In this document: in pieces, positions 11,190 to 22,145 of the stretch
Numbering within the stretch: the first letter of the stretch is position 1
How the letters are laid out: each line of letters begins with the position of its first letter
The notes under the pieces: model-generated
Told to the model about the DNA's origin: nothing
The model's input: the letters and a program-made list of their open reading frames with translations, nothing else
The model's database searches: none
Origin: Asterella californica
Taxonomy: Eukaryota; Streptophyta; Marchantiopsida; Marchantiales; Aytoniaceae
Length of the DNA: 64,000 nt
Direction of reading: 5' to 3'
NCBI GenBank assembly: GCA_036924285.1
Contig: JAYKYS010000009.1
Location: 8,246,001-8,310,000 of the forward strand
Program-made: the position numbers and the translations under genes

Positions 11190-12010
11190 TAAAACCACTT
11201 CTCATCTTCCTCGATCCACGAATGATTTATAATATAGTTATGCAACATAGTACAATAACTTATTCATCTAACTTTAAAATGAGTTCTTAATTGTTTCAAC
11301 GAGTATCATATAGACTTCAAGATTCATATACAATGCTCATTAGCAACTCATGCATGAGCTACACACGTATTGAAGTCTTATTTATTCTTATCTCTCGATG
11401 TCATCTTGAAACAAGAAACTAAATGACAGAGGGATGAGTAACCAAAGTCATCAAGTAAATATTGCTGATCATCAAATATTATGTTTTTGACTCCAAAAAC
11501 CTCCATAATCCAAACCTCCTTAAACAACTAAGTCTTGACAAGAACCTAACATTCCTACTAAAAGAAAACAAAATCTTTTTCTTATGAGCACAAATGATCT
11601 TTGCGTCTCCTCAAAATAAGTTTCTCCATCATGACATGATCTTTGGCTCAAAGGAAGTAAATGTCATCTATCAGTCCCACTCATGCTGAAAATCCTTTTC
11701 TAACAAATTTGAGAGCAATATGAGCTCTTTTTGACGAGAATGTCATTTCACTTGATTCTTCAACTTTGACTCCAAAGTGATCATAACTCTTTTTGTGTAG
11801 CTCACCATGCTACATGAGCCATCTATAAGACAGAGATTGATCAAGACAAACCTTATCTCCTTCATGCATATCGAGTGCTAAAGCTAACTGCAAACTCACA
11901 TGAGTTTGTTTCATTCTAGTGTGATTTTCAAAAACAAGATGATCCATAAGGTTCAGAATTATTGTGAAGGACTCTCTATCCATCCTCGTCAACAAGTGAA
12001 ACAAAGCTAG
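11190..12010 (-). pseudogene. PIF/Harbinger transposase relic
   Basis: Read on the minus strand with frameshifts and stops. The N-terminal part (12004 downward) reads RMDRESFTIILNLMDHLVF, the family's RMSRxxFxxLLxxL start. Lower down come YLLDDFGYSSLCHLV (the GDxGYxLxxWL block containing the second catalytic Asp), an FN..A.A.VANEHCI.ILK stretch (the RxxIExxFGxLK block) and MLHNYIINHSW (the C-terminal LHN motif). Order and spacing fit a Harbinger transposase. Several in-frame stops make it non-functional. The first catalytic Asp block was not clearly identified. Confidence 0.7.
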
Positions 12011-14937
12011 AAGAATATTAAAAATAACTTATTCATGAAATCTTTAGATTAGGTAAATTGACATCCTTGAGGTCTAACCAAATATCGTGAGTTACGTAAG
12101 GCCGTGTAATCGATAGTGTCTTTGTATGAACTCAAATTGTCAGAATCACTATTGACTATACACTCCAAGAAGTGAATAGAATCGTTGTTCAGTTTTGCAA
12201 GAGCTTTCATCTCCAATATATGTTCCATTGTATGTAATAACTATTGTGTTCAGAGATATTTCAAACCACAAAAGAAGTCACAAAATGTGAAAGCAGTTCA
12301 TTAAACACATTCAAGAGACAAATCATTTCTCATAAAATTTTGAGACTTGCTTCTTTGAACCAAAAAAAACAAAGAGTGAAGAATATTGAAAGTTCTTTCT
12401 CATAAGAAAGAGTCATCACCATGCTTGATCATTAAACGAATTAAACATAGAGACGTGTCTGATCACTAGAAGTTTTCACGGATCAATGTTGTTATGAATT
12501 GGTCTTGTTTGATCCGATTTATAACTACATCATTAATTATGGTTTGAGTAAGTTGCACAATTCAACATTAAGGACGCTATTGCTCACATACGAAAATGAA
12601 GTGTCTATGAGTCATTTCCTCTTTGTCAAGAGGTGCTTGCATGATTCAGGTCGTGGTCATTATTTCATCCGAGGTTTTCAATCTTTCAAAATGATTCTAA
12701 TTTTGACACCCTCTGTCGTACAAGTGAGCAATAAAGAGAAAAATGTGCAAATCGAGGTTTCACCTACCTTGGTTGTGATTTAAAGAATACATGAATTTAT
12801 TGGTTGCTTTGACTTTTATATGTACTCATTGAATACTTAAAAATGATGTGTAATTGCTTTAAAATATTTTCATACTATTCATGTAACTTTTAATGTTCAT
12901 CGCTCTATAGGGTTGATTGTTACTATAGAGAGTTTATAATTCTATGAATATTTATAGAATTAATAAAATGTACTACAGATTTTGTTTTATTGATTGTATA
13001 TGAGAAAGAGATATTGAGATCACCATGTTAATTTTATGCATACACAATCACTTTTATTTTTTTGACAATTATTGCATTATTTTATTTTCTCTATGGGAGA
13101 ATAAAGTTACGGAAAATGATTGAGAGGAGAGAGTATAGTAGTGTGCAGTCATGAGCTTTATATAACTCATGAGTTTTATTCGATCTTTGGATCACGTATC
13201 TTTCATCTTTATATCATTATTTATTTAAGTTACTAGCATTGAACTTTATTGAAAATATCATCAATGAATATATTTTCAAGCATTAACCTATTCAGTCTTA
13301 AAATAATGGATTGACTATAAAACTCTCCACTTACAAATGATGTTATAATATAGTCACGATTTTTGTGCGTGAAAGTTGTCTAGGAATAATATGGTATATG
13401 GCTAAGGAGATATCATATGTGTTTGATAACAATGATGAGAGAAAGAGATACACACACAATCACGATTATCCAAACCTCACTTTATATATACGTTCCGCTA
13501 TGTATCACAAAAATGAGCTGAGCAGACTAGAACTGCTTCTAGTCTTGACCCAAGTACCTAAATCCAATCTTAAGACAAGTATTGTCGAAGCATAACTCGA
13601 AGCAAGAAGAATACCCCTTTGGTAACAATTAGCTTCACAATAGCACCCGGCTACCCAAACCTATATATAATAGATCATTCGTAATAGCGACTACATTGTC
13701 GCCGCTCAATATATCACTAGTTTGGTTGGTGATCAAATCACTATAATCCAAACAAGGATCGAGAGTGCAATCCACTAGCTAGCATTACACCAAATCAAAT
13801 ACTCATAGCGCCTCCACCGCTAAATATATCACTAGCTTGATGGTCGTGAGTGTAAACCACTTGGCTAACGATAGCGAGAATCGCCATCAACAATAGAAAT
13901 AGACATTCAACCCGTAGTGGATTCTTATTTCTTTCACCAAAATATCTTCAAAAACATGTATGGTCCTTCCTGTTGACTCTGTAGGCTCCAAGGATCCTAA
14001 GATCTGACATCCAACACCCAACACCCAACACCCAACACCCAAGATATGAACAATTTTTGATCGCATACGACTGAAAACTCTAAAATCTCCTCCATGTGGT
14101 CTAAATCTGAGCATACCGTCCAAACGAATCGTCTGATCTGTGATCAGTCTTCCTAAGTAGGTAGATTTGACTATCTTGAACTTATGAGGCTCCAAACAAG
14201 TAGTTTGACGTTCTCTTCGCAAAACCACCGAAGAAAATTAATCGCATAAAGTAAAAAAAATTGATGTAAATCGACTCATTGCAGCTCAAATTTGCTCACC
14301 ATGTCCAACCCAACAACCCAATCTACATATAGTCTTCTTTTTTACATAGGTGAAAACTCTTTGATCCATCGACATCAAGAATTAAGAACTTGACCCACTG
14401 ATCGTCAAGAACAATCCAACTTCAAGTTGTATGTAACCAAAAGTCGACGTCCTTGCGAGTCAGTTTCACCCAAAACTCCCAACCCGCTCGATCAAAATCC
14501 ATACCATTTTCAATTTCTTATAGAAGTCGGTGTTATGATCCTTATGGATCCAAGTACAACAAGTTTGGACTTTAGAACGGCCGAAACGATAAGAACAGTT
14601 CAACTCTCTTTCACATATAACTGAAGCGCTCAATCCTTCTCTCCTTGCATCTCAATTCACCCAAATTCCAACCCTTGATCTACTCTGCATGAACCGTCTA
14701 ATCCTCTATGAAGCCTACACAAAAAATGAATCCAATGACGTCTTGCGCGCTTGCGATGGATTCACCAACTCCCCAAAATATCAATCATTAGCTCGTAGGT
14801 TCAAGCTAATCACTTTCACATTGTCACTCACTGTGTGTATGCTTCTCAAATCCACCCTAATCTGGCCTGTTGTAAAAAATCCATCCAAAAAAATTAATCG
14901 ACCCCCAAAAGCTCATTGATGTATGTCTTATATGTTT
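12011..14937. other. AT-rich debris with small repeats, no gene
   Basis: No gene recognised. An open frame at 12499-12783 (plus) has no family resemblance. A pair of related blocks (CTCAATATATCACTAG near 13705 and CTAAATATATCACTAG near 13822) suggests an old duplication with a period of about 117 bp. A heptamer array lies at 14011-14043. Confidence 0.4.
14011..14043. repeat. Heptamer microsatellite (CCAACAC)n, about 4.7 units
   Basis: Four exact CCAACAC units followed by CCAAG. On the other strand the unit is GTGTTGG. It is similar in length to, but not the same as, the plant telomere heptamer TTTAGGG. Confidence 0.85.
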
Positions 14938-15344
14938 ATGAAATAACATGTTATTATTATTACTTATTGTCATTTTAATGCCCATGTCGCTCCACCTAGG
15001 GCGCTGGTTGCTTCACCTCCAGGTCGCTTCACCCTCGAGTGTCCATCACTTCACCTTGGAGTGTTTGATAAATAACAACATGTTGTTATATTTCTTGTTC
15101 AAGTCGTCCCAACCTAGTCGCTCTGTCTTGGTACGTCGATCGTTTTACCTCGAATCAATGATCGCTTCACCCTCAAGTCGCTCCATCTCGGGTTATCCTG
15201 CAAATAACATGTTGTTATTTATCATGTTTGGGTTGCCTCACCTTGAGGTCGTTCCACTTGGAGCGCTCGTCGTTTCACCCCCAAGTCGCTTCACCTGAGA
15301 CAATATGTAAATAACAAGAAATTGTTATTCACCACATTCAGTCC
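14938..15344. repeat. Minisatellite with palindromic ATAACA..TGTTAT cores, left part
   Basis: Four near-palindromic cores occur at about 14941, 15070, 15202 and 15308 (for example AATAACAACATGTTGTTAT), spaced about 106-132 bp. Between them lie repeated GTCGCTTCACC or CGCTCCACC blocks. The array is interrupted by the Ty3/gypsy element and resumes to its right. Confidence 0.75.
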
Positions 15345-16142
15345 TGTCACACCACAAGTATCCCATTATTTGTGTGTATGCTTATATACATTTCATTAGG
15401 TGTGACTATCTTAAAGGTTATTCTAGTTTGAAGATCTAAATTTAGAGTGATCAAAAGTAGTCATAACTAGCTGAGATAGTTATACTAAGTTGAGGAAACT
15501 ATTAGAGGTTCCACTATGCCACTATAGGACAAGTGCGGAGCTCTAAATATGCTTTCCAAAAGTATGTAACTTTGTTGACCATCACTGATTGGATGCATGA
15601 TGAAAAGTCATGCACAAAGATCTAAAGATGCTCCTCAAAAGACGTATTAGTGTGTTGTCGTCTTCCGATTGGATAGCGTGGAAAGTTAACACTTTACAAA
15701 AGCTAAAGTAAGAGAATCTCTTACTTTTGTAAAGTAAAACAAGTAATGTGTGTGCTATTCTTAAAGTGTTAGTAGCCTTTAGAGTTTTACTATTTTGGAT
15801 TGCGCACTTACCATGAGGTAACGTAACTTAGTGAAAGTTACCACGGTAAGAAGTTGTAGAGTATATAAGGAGGAGTTGAGAAGGTGGAAGACACTCTCAT
15901 TTTCCTGACTGTAAGTAAAGTGAGCATTGGAGACCTTGGGAGTCCTTGAGTATTTTGCGATGTAATGTTGAGAGCGGGATTAGAACTTGTGTGCAGGAAC
16001 GCTATTAGAGGGACTGATGTGACCATACGGGTCAGAGAGTTGAGTGAAGTGAGCATGGGTGTACTTAAATCTTTGTAATTAGGGTGCACTAGTAATCCTA
16101 GTCATCTGAGGAACCCCTGGGTGAGAGACAGGCCGGCTTACA
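15345..16142 (+). repeat. 5' LTR
   Basis: Begins TGTCACACC and ends GGCTTACA, 798 bp, matched by the 3' LTR. A TATATAAG box at 15862-15869 marks the likely promoter of the genomic RNA. About 140 bp upstream of the box is a long imperfect hairpin (15690-15736) with arms ACTTTACAAAAG and CTTTTGTAAAGT around AAAGTAAGAGA/TCTCTTACTTT. Confidence 0.95.
15861..15869 (+). promoter_or_regulatory. TATA box of the retrotransposon promoter
   Basis: GTATATAAG inside the 5' LTR, about 275 bp before the LTR end. A diverged LTR relative at 25.4 kb keeps a similar box (GTATAAAATATA) at the same relative place, which supports its role. Confidence 0.65.
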
Positions 16143-16145
16143 TTT

Positions 16146-16162
16146 TGGTTCCGTTGCCGGGA
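16146..16162 (+). other. Primer-binding site, resembling tRNA-Asp type
   Basis: TGGTTCCGTTGCCGGGA lies three bases inside the 5' LTR. It matches most of the TGGCGCCGTTGCCGGGGA primer site known for plant Ty3 elements primed by tRNA-Asp, with mismatches at positions 4, 5 and near the end. Another tRNA is possible. Confidence 0.65.
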
Positions 16163-16732
16163 CCTCGATACAAAGATTTGTATTTAGTTGTTAGTACAGT
16201 TCATGTCTGTTTTTGAGCATGAGTTCAGAACCTTTGTACATACACCATGTTATAGAGGGCAAGATAAGCTTTCCAATAAGCTTGATATCTCCGAGAGATC
16301 AATTGTAAGGAGAGAGTTATGTCTTTCGGAAGTTAAGGAGGTTTTTCGGTATCAAATAGTGAGCTCTCGGGAAGGAGTTTACAGTCCTTTTCATATTTTC
16401 AGTTTTTAGAGTTAGACCTTGAAATCTTCCATGCTGATAGCTTGCAAGATAAGCTATCTAGGCACCCAAATCATGCGTGAATTGGTCGAGTAGAACTGGA
16501 GTTATGGCATTCGAAGCGAAGGGGGGTCAAATCTGTTATATCGCTTGCTGAAGTAAAAGAGTGAAAGAATTTCAGAATTCTTGAGAGGGTTATGTTCGAT
16601 CTCTGAGGCTCATGGTTGACAAGTTAAGCTTCTAGTTAGTAATGTGAGAGATTGCTAAGCGAGAAGATAGTCGAGTGATCAAAAGTGTCAAACAAACTAT
16701 AGAGCGAGAGAGATGTATGACGGATCATCGTC

Positions 16733-17197
16733 ATGGAAGGACAGCAAGAGTGGAAATTGAGGTTGAGCAAGATCCCTCAAGGCTATGCGGTGATAGTTAC
16801 CGCTGATCTGGCGAAAGGAGAATTTCGACTAGAATTTGAGGAAGAAGCAGAGAGTAGTCGTAAGAACCAGGAGAAGAACTCGAGGTGCTTTGTGTGTGGA
16901 GAAGAAGGACATAAAGTGAGCAAGTGTCCTACGAAGAATAGACTTTTGCGTGAGCGAAGAGGGTTGGTCGACTTAAGCTTACACATAGGTCCTTCTTCCC
17001 CTAGACAAGGCGTCATTGACCCTACAACCTTTTGTCCTAGATGTGGAGTGGACGGGATTCCAGTTGAGCACGAGTGTAGCGCAGTGGTTACTTTGCTAGA
17101 AACTGTAGCCGAAGGTCTCGAGAGAAGGTTGAGTGTAGAAACGGAACGAGTGAAGACCTCTAGCGAGGATGGAGATAGTCTGTCACACGAGAGATAA
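16733..17197 (+). CDS. Extra retrotransposon ORF with CCHC zinc knuckle, upstream of gag
   Basis: A 154-residue protein encoded between the primer-binding site and gag. It contains a canonical retroviral-type zinc knuckle, C52-x2-C55-x4-H60-x4-C65, and a second possible zinc site, C101-x2-C104-x8-H113-x-C115. The C-terminal third is acidic and helical. The start at 16733 is the first ATG of a clean open frame. Canonical Ty3 elements carry the knuckle inside gag; here gag-pol also has one of unusual spacing (C-x2-C-x3-H-x4-C, near residue 158 of the pol-frame ORF). The small protein may be an accessory nucleic-acid binder or a displaced nucleocapsid. Open frame and motif are seen; function is inferred. 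Confidence 0.7.
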   Translation: MEGQQEWKLRLSKIPQGYAVIVTADLAKGEFRLEFEEEAESSRKNQEKNSRCFVCGEEGHKVSKCPTKNRLLRERRGLVDLSLHIGPSSPRQGVIDPTTFCPRCGVDGIPVEHECSAVVTLLETVAEGLERRLSVETERVKTSSEDGDSLSHER

Positions 17198-17332
17198 GAT
17201 GACCATGAGGGTCAAACTTATTCGAACCTTTGGAGAGGAGAGAGCTCAACGGGGAAATTGTGGATTGCGGTGAAGTGCGATCTTCACATCCGCAAGCAGT
17301 TCCTTGAGTAAGAAGAAGAAAAGAAGAGAAGA

Positions 17333-17794
17333 ATGGGGAAACTCCCGGTGTTTTACGGAAAGGATGGAGAAGACGTGGAAGGATTTGTGAGGGACTTCAA
17401 AAGAGCATGCATTGGCAATGGAGATCGAAAGAAGAGCGAGTGGGTAGGGTTGATACCTGAATTTCTTGAGAATTCTGCATTGACATGGTATGAGGATAGG
17501 AAGAAGAGAAGCGTAGTGGGGACTCCAGTTGATACTTGGGAAGTATTGACGGAGGCCTTAATTGAAACTTTTCTTCCCGATGAAAGTTACGAGAAGTTAA
17601 TGGTAGAGGTAACTTACCTCAAACAAGGAGAGAAAGAGAAAGTAAGGACTTACGCCGAGAGGGTGGAGAAATTAGAACAAAAGTTTCGGGTGGTTTTACG
17701 AAAGAGTGGAGATGTAGTAGAGCATTGGAGCAATGCTCACAAAGAATTTTATCGGAGGATTGAGGCCGGAGATTCGAACACAAGTGCGGTATGA
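17333..17794 (+). CDS. gag: Retrotransposon gag, capsid part
   Basis: A 153-residue frame with the plant retrotransposon gag (PF03732-like) pattern: ALTWYEDRKKR at 49-59, then W..LTEALIETFLP at 69-82 and a YLKQGEKEKVRTYAERVEKL stretch at 95-114. It should assemble into virus-like particles. The frame loses resemblance after about residue 138, while the +1 frame picks up the expected gag continuation (FIGGLRPEIRTQV). Gag is thus split over two frames that overlap by about 62 bases. Either a single-base indel broke it or a +1 ribosomal frameshift joins it to pol. Confidence 0.85.
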   Translation: MGKLPVFYGKDGEDVEGFVRDFKRACIGNGDRKKSEWVGLIPEFLENSALTWYEDRKKRSVVGTPVDTWEVLTEALIETFLPDESYEKLMVEVTYLKQGEKEKVRTYAERVEKLEQKFRVVLRKSGDVVEHWSNAHKEFYRRIEAGDSNTSAV

Positions 17795-20700
17795 GAGACC
17801 AACTTCGAAGGCTGATGCAGTGAAGATCGCAACCAGGATGGAAGAGAGTCTGGATGGAGACGACTTGCAACCAATGACTGTCGGGGCAGCATGTGGAGAT
17901 GTGCAAGGGCCGATCATGCCAACTCTGACGCCTGCGAGTGTTCCGACTGTTCGATTTCAGAATCTGACTCCGGTAGCTCCTACTAGTGCGGTTACAGTCA
18001 CTGTACCATCTAGATCTGTTACTCCCGACTTTCGTGATGAGTTGAAAAGTTTGACAGAGTCTCTGGCAGATTTGAAGATCAATATGGTGAATTTGTTGCA
18101 ACACCGCAGTCCAAATGTTGGAGGAGGCTCACGAGGTTATGGGAACTATCAGTCTAGAGGTGGACCACCGCAAGGATCACCAAGTAACTACACGAACCAA
18201 GGATGTTTTACGTGTGGAGGATCACATTTCCAACGTAATTGTCCAAGTCGTAATGGTGGAACGGCGGATGGAGCTTCAACTTCACAAAGCAAGGACAAGG
18301 GTGTAGCATGCATTGACATCTTGGAACCACGAGATGTACGAGAAGGTTTTCAATCTGTAGAGCTGTTGGCTCAAGAGAGGAAGAGAATGAGGACGCATTT
18401 CGACGATGGAGAACCAGTCGTGATGGAAGATTCTCCAAGTCAAAATACTCGGAGTAGCAAATCTTCTTCAAAAACCAAAGAACGGCGGAAGAAATTGGGA
18501 AATACTGATTTCACAATTTCGATGGAGCAATCAAAATACAATGTGGTGGAAGACGTGGGTAAGCAACGAGCAAACATTACTGTGGGACAGTTGATTGCTC
18601 TGAATCCTTCGGTGAGGAAAGAACTTCGTAGCGGTCTAAGCTCCCGACGAGGTCGAAAGAAGAAGGTAAATCCTTCTACTGTCGGTGTGAGTGCTTTAGA
18701 TGCTAGTGAAGGAGAGGTGTGCAACAAGGCATCAAAGGTAGAGGCTCGTATCAATGGGAGAGATGTCTCAGATGTTCTTGTCGATGGAGGATCGGCAGTA
18801 AATGCCATCTCAGAACGACTAATGAGGAAGTTGGATCTAGTACCAACTCGTCCTTCTAGTATCACGGTGGGTATGGCTAACAAACAGCGAGTTAGACCAT
18901 TGGGAGTGCTGGAGAGAGTTTGTGTGTCAGTAATGGGAGTGCAAGTAAACATGACATTTCAAATCTTGAAAGAGTCAAGTTATGAAATGTTACTCGGAAG
19001 ACCTTGGCTTCGAGCAGTACACGCAACGGATAACTGGCACAAAGGTTATTTACGCATCGGACCGAATCACCATCGGATCAAAGTTCCATTGCTCGGAGAT
19101 CAAGTTGGGACGTCGGAATCGGATCGACCCACATCGGACTACTGGGAGTCAGAAGTTGTCGATACTACTTCTGATGTAGGTACCAATTCTTCAGATTCAG
19201 AATCTGAAAATACATCGTCAGAAGAGGAGAGAGAAGAACGAAATGTGGGTGTGAACGTAGTGGATCTTTTCCCTTCTCCGGAAGTGCAAAGAGATAGAGA
19301 CAAAGAACCGTTGACTCCCGAGGAGGTGGAGAGAAGAATTGCCACCTTACGTTATGGATCGAAGGTTACTAAAGAGGAGAAGAGTTGTTTCGAAGAGATC
19401 TTTTGCAAATACATTCATGTATTTGCATTTAGTTACAAGGATCTGAGGGAGGTCACACTGGAGCAACACCGTATCGAGTTAGAGAAGGAAGTCAAACCGG
19501 TGCGACAGAAGCAACGAAGAGTGAGTCCTCCAATTGCGGATCTGGTGAAAGAAGAGATCGAGAAGCTACACACTGCTGGGTTCATTTACGAGGTGGAGCA
19601 TTCTGAATGGGTATCACCCATTGTGATCGTAAAGAAGAAAAATGGCAAATTGCGGGTGTGTGTTGATTACAAGAAGCTCAATGCGGTCACAAAGAAGGAT
19701 TATTATCCTCTACCTTTCATCGACGAGATCTTGGAAGAAGTGGCGGGAAACGAATGGTACAGCTTTGGAGATGGTTATAGCGGATATAACCAGATCAAAA
19801 TTGCACCAGAACATCAACACCTGACCACTTTCACTACTCCGTGGGGTACGTTTGCATTTCGAGTCATGCCATTTGGTCTGTGTAATGCTCCTGCGACGTT
19901 TCAAAGGTTTATGAACAAAGTGTTCGAACCTTTCTTAGGAAAGTTTGTGAGAGATTTTATAGATGACTTTTGTGTTTACGGGAGTAAGGAGAAGCATTTT
20001 GAGCACCTTGTGAAGGTCTTAGAATGTTTAGATGTAGCAAATGCATCTCTCAATCCGGAGAAATGTATTTTTGGGTGTGAGGAAGGGTTACTCTTGGGTC
20101 ATATCATATCCAAGGAAGGCATTGCCGTTGATCCAGAGAAGGTGCAAAAGATCTTAGAGCTCCCTTTTCCTAGTACTCTCACTAAGCTACAACAGTTTTT
20201 AGGTATGGTGGGGTATTATCGAAGGTTTATACTCTCGTTCTCACATAAAGCGTATGCTTTGACTGTATATCTGAAGAAGGGAGTAGATTACGTGTTGATT
20301 TTAGGAGATGAAGAAGCTCTAGCCGCCTTTGAGGAACTGAAGAAAGCTCTTACTTCAGCTCCGATCTTGGTTAAGCCCGATTGGAATAAACAGTTTATTC
20401 TATATACGGATGCTTCAAATATAGCAGTAGGATGTACTCTAAGTCAGTATGATGTTGAAGGTAGAGATCATCCTATTGCATATGCTAGTCGGCAAATGGT
20501 CAAGGCAGAGAGAAATTATTCTGTGACAGAGAGAGAAGGATTAGCAGTGATTTATGCTCTGAGAAAATTTCGACATTATCTCATAGGGGGCAAGTTCACT
20601 ATCGTTACAGATCATAAGGCATTGAAGTACATCTTCAATAAACCGATGGTCGAAGGACGATTAGCAAGGTGGAAGCTCTTATTGTCAGAGTACGACTATG

Positions 20701-22145
20701 AGATCTGTGATCGACTAGGGAAGAAACACGCGAATGCAGATTTGTTATCTAGAGCTTACGATGGCGATGGAGAAGAGCCGGTGGATGACACCTTTCCTGA
20801 CGAAGATTTGATGGTCTTGAGCAACTCTATTATCCCAATAGAATATCAAGAAATTTGGGATTTTGTTACGGAAGGTGTCTATCCAGATGGAATGCGGACC
20901 AGAGAGAAGAAGGCATTGGTGAAACGAAGTCAACCTTACTCGGTGGTGGAAGGTGTGTTATTCCGTGAAGGAGTTGATGGGGTCCTGAGAAGAGCTGCGA
21001 GCAAGGAGGAGTCTCTACGACTCATGGAAGAATTCCATGACGGTCCAGTATGTGGAGGACATTTCGCAGGCAAGTTGACGGCTCATAAGATACTCGACGC
21101 GGGATATCACTGGAGGGGGATGTTTAGAGATTGCTTGACGTATTGTAAAACCTGTGATGTTTGTCAAGCTTTCGCTATCAAATCTAGTGTTTCCACTCCT
21201 CTTAGATCTATTTCGGTTCTTGGACCTTTCGAGAAGTGGGGAATAGATTTTGTGGGGCCTTTGAATCGCACCCCTCGCAACAATAAGTATATTGTTGTAG
21301 CCACAGATTATCTTACGAAGTGGGTAGAAGCTAGACCTCTTGTAACTATTGGAGAAGTTGAGGTGGGTAGATTTCTGTACGAACGGATCATAACTAGGTT
21401 TGGATGTCCTTTGGAGTTAGTTTCTGATAGGGGTCGAGAATTTGTGAGTGGTATGACTACTGCTATGTGCACCCACTTCTCCATTTCTCAGAGGGTTACT
21501 ACTTCATATAAACCTAGTTCAAACGGTTTGGTAGAGAGGACAAACTTTACCTTGTGTCAGATGTTAGCAAAGGATGCTGACATGGAAGGGGCCAAACACA
21601 ACTGGGACAAGCGTCTTCATGCGGTTCTATGGGAGTATCGAACAACAGTGAAGACGTCTATGGGATATTCACCTTTCAAGATGGTGTATGGGTTGGAATC
21701 CAGATTACCAATCCAGTTCGACCTAACCACCTTTCAGACCTTGCAAGCTGGATTGAAGAGAAAGGGTGGTCCAATAGCTGAGAAAGAGCGGGGAGAAATC
21801 TTGTTGGAGCTGGAGGAGAATAGAGACGACGCAGCTCAACGCATTGAGATGGCCCAGCTGCAACAGAAGAAGAGCTATGACAAGCGCTTGGCGAAGAACA
21901 AAACGAAGTTACAGCCATTTCAAAAGGGTGAGTGGGTGATGTTATGGGATGCTATTAGGCACAAGCGAGTTCAAAAGAAGTTCTTACGTCGATATTTTGG
22001 GCCTTTCATCATCTCCAAAGTGTGGAGTAATGACACCTATGATCTTCAAGAAAGGAGTGGTACGTTCTTCGACCGAGTGAACCACGACAAGCTGAAAAAG
22101 TTTCATCAACGTGATACTTCACTCCGAGGACGGAGTGAAAATTAA
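17733..22145 (+). CDS. pol: Retrotransposon gag C-terminus and pol polyprotein
   Basis: A 1470-residue open frame. It starts with the end of gag, including a zinc knuckle from C158 (CFTCGGSHFQRNC). The aspartic protease has LVDGGSA (Asp351; DGG in place of the usual DT/SG). Reverse transcriptase has the FIDD active site (Asp744-Asp745). RNase H starts at LYTDAS (Asp893). Integrase has an HHCC zinc finger (His1102 to CDVC) and a DD35E triad at Asp1172, Asp1232 and Glu1268, then a GPF-type C-terminal module (RRYFGPF). All catalytic residues are present, so the enzyme set looks functional. The printed ATG lies in the overlap with gag and may not be used, because translation probably enters from gag. 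Confidence 0.95.
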   Translation: MLTKNFIGGLRPEIRTQVRYERPTSKADAVKIATRMEESLDGDDLQPMTVGAACGDVQGPIMPTLTPASVPTVRFQNLTPVAPTSAVTVTVPSRSVTPDFRDELKSLTESLADLKINMVNLLQHRSPNVGGGSRGYGNYQSRGGPPQGSPSNYTNQGCFTCGGSHFQRNCPSRNGGTADGASTSQSKDKGVACIDILEPRDVREGFQSVELLAQERKRMRTHFDDGEPVVMEDSPSQNTRSSKSSSKTKERRKKLGNTDFTISMEQSKYNVVEDVGKQRANITVGQLIALNPSVRKELRSGLSSRRGRKKKVNPSTVGVSALDASEGEVCNKASKVEARINGRDVSDVLVDGGSAVNAISERLMRKLDLVPTRPSSITVGMANKQRVRPLGVLERVCVSVMGVQVNMTFQILKESSYEMLLGRPWLRAVHATDNWHKGYLRIGPNHHRIKVPLLGDQVGTSESDRPTSDYWESEVVDTTSDVGTNSSDSESENTSSEEEREERNVGVNVVDLFPSPEVQRDRDKEPLTPEEVERRIATLRYGSKVTKEEKSCFEEIFCKYIHVFAFSYKDLREVTLEQHRIELEKEVKPVRQKQRRVSPPIADLVKEEIEKLHTAGFIYEVEHSEWVSPIVIVKKKNGKLRVCVDYKKLNAVTKKDYYPLPFIDEILEEVAGNEWYSFGDGYSGYNQIKIAPEHQHLTTFTTPWGTFAFRVMPFGLCNAPATFQRFMNKVFEPFLGKFVRDFIDDFCVYGSKEKHFEHLVKVLECLDVANASLNPEKCIFGCEEGLLLGHIISKEGIAVDPEKVQKILELPFPSTLTKLQQFLGMVGYYRRFILSFSHKAYALTVYLKKGVDYVLILGDEEALAAFEELKKALTSAPILVKPDWNKQFILYTDASNIAVGCTLSQYDVEGRDHPIAYASRQMVKAERNYSVTEREGLAVIYALRKFRHYLIGGKFTIVTDHKALKYIFNKPMVEGRLARWKLLLSEYDYEICDRLGKKHANADLLSRAYDGDGEEPVDDTFPDEDLMVLSNSIIPIEYQEIWDFVTEGVYPDGMRTREKKALVKRSQPYSVVEGVLFREGVDGVLRRAASKEESLRLMEEFHDGPVCGGHFAGKLTAHKILDAGYHWRGMFRDCLTYCKTCDVCQAFAIKSSVSTPLRSISVLGPFEKWGIDFVGPLNRTPRNNKYIVVATDYLTKWVEARPLVTIGEVEVGRFLYERIITRFGCPLELVSDRGREFVSGMTTAMCTHFSISQRVTTSYKPSSNGLVERTNFTLCQMLAKDADMEGAKHNWDKRLHAVLWEYRTTVKTSMGYSPFKMVYGLESRLPIQFDLTTFQTLQAGLKRKGGPIAEKERGEILLELEENRDDAAQRIEMAQLQQKKSYDKRLAKNKTKLQPFQKGEWVMLWDAIRHKRVQKKFLRRYFGPFIISKVWSNDTYDLQERSGTFFDRVNHDKLKKFHQRDTSLRGRSEN

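Noticed and set aside
17619..18952. Minus-strand frames of 161 and 170 residues inside gag-pol
   Set aside because: Shadows of the gag-pol coding strand with no family resemblance.
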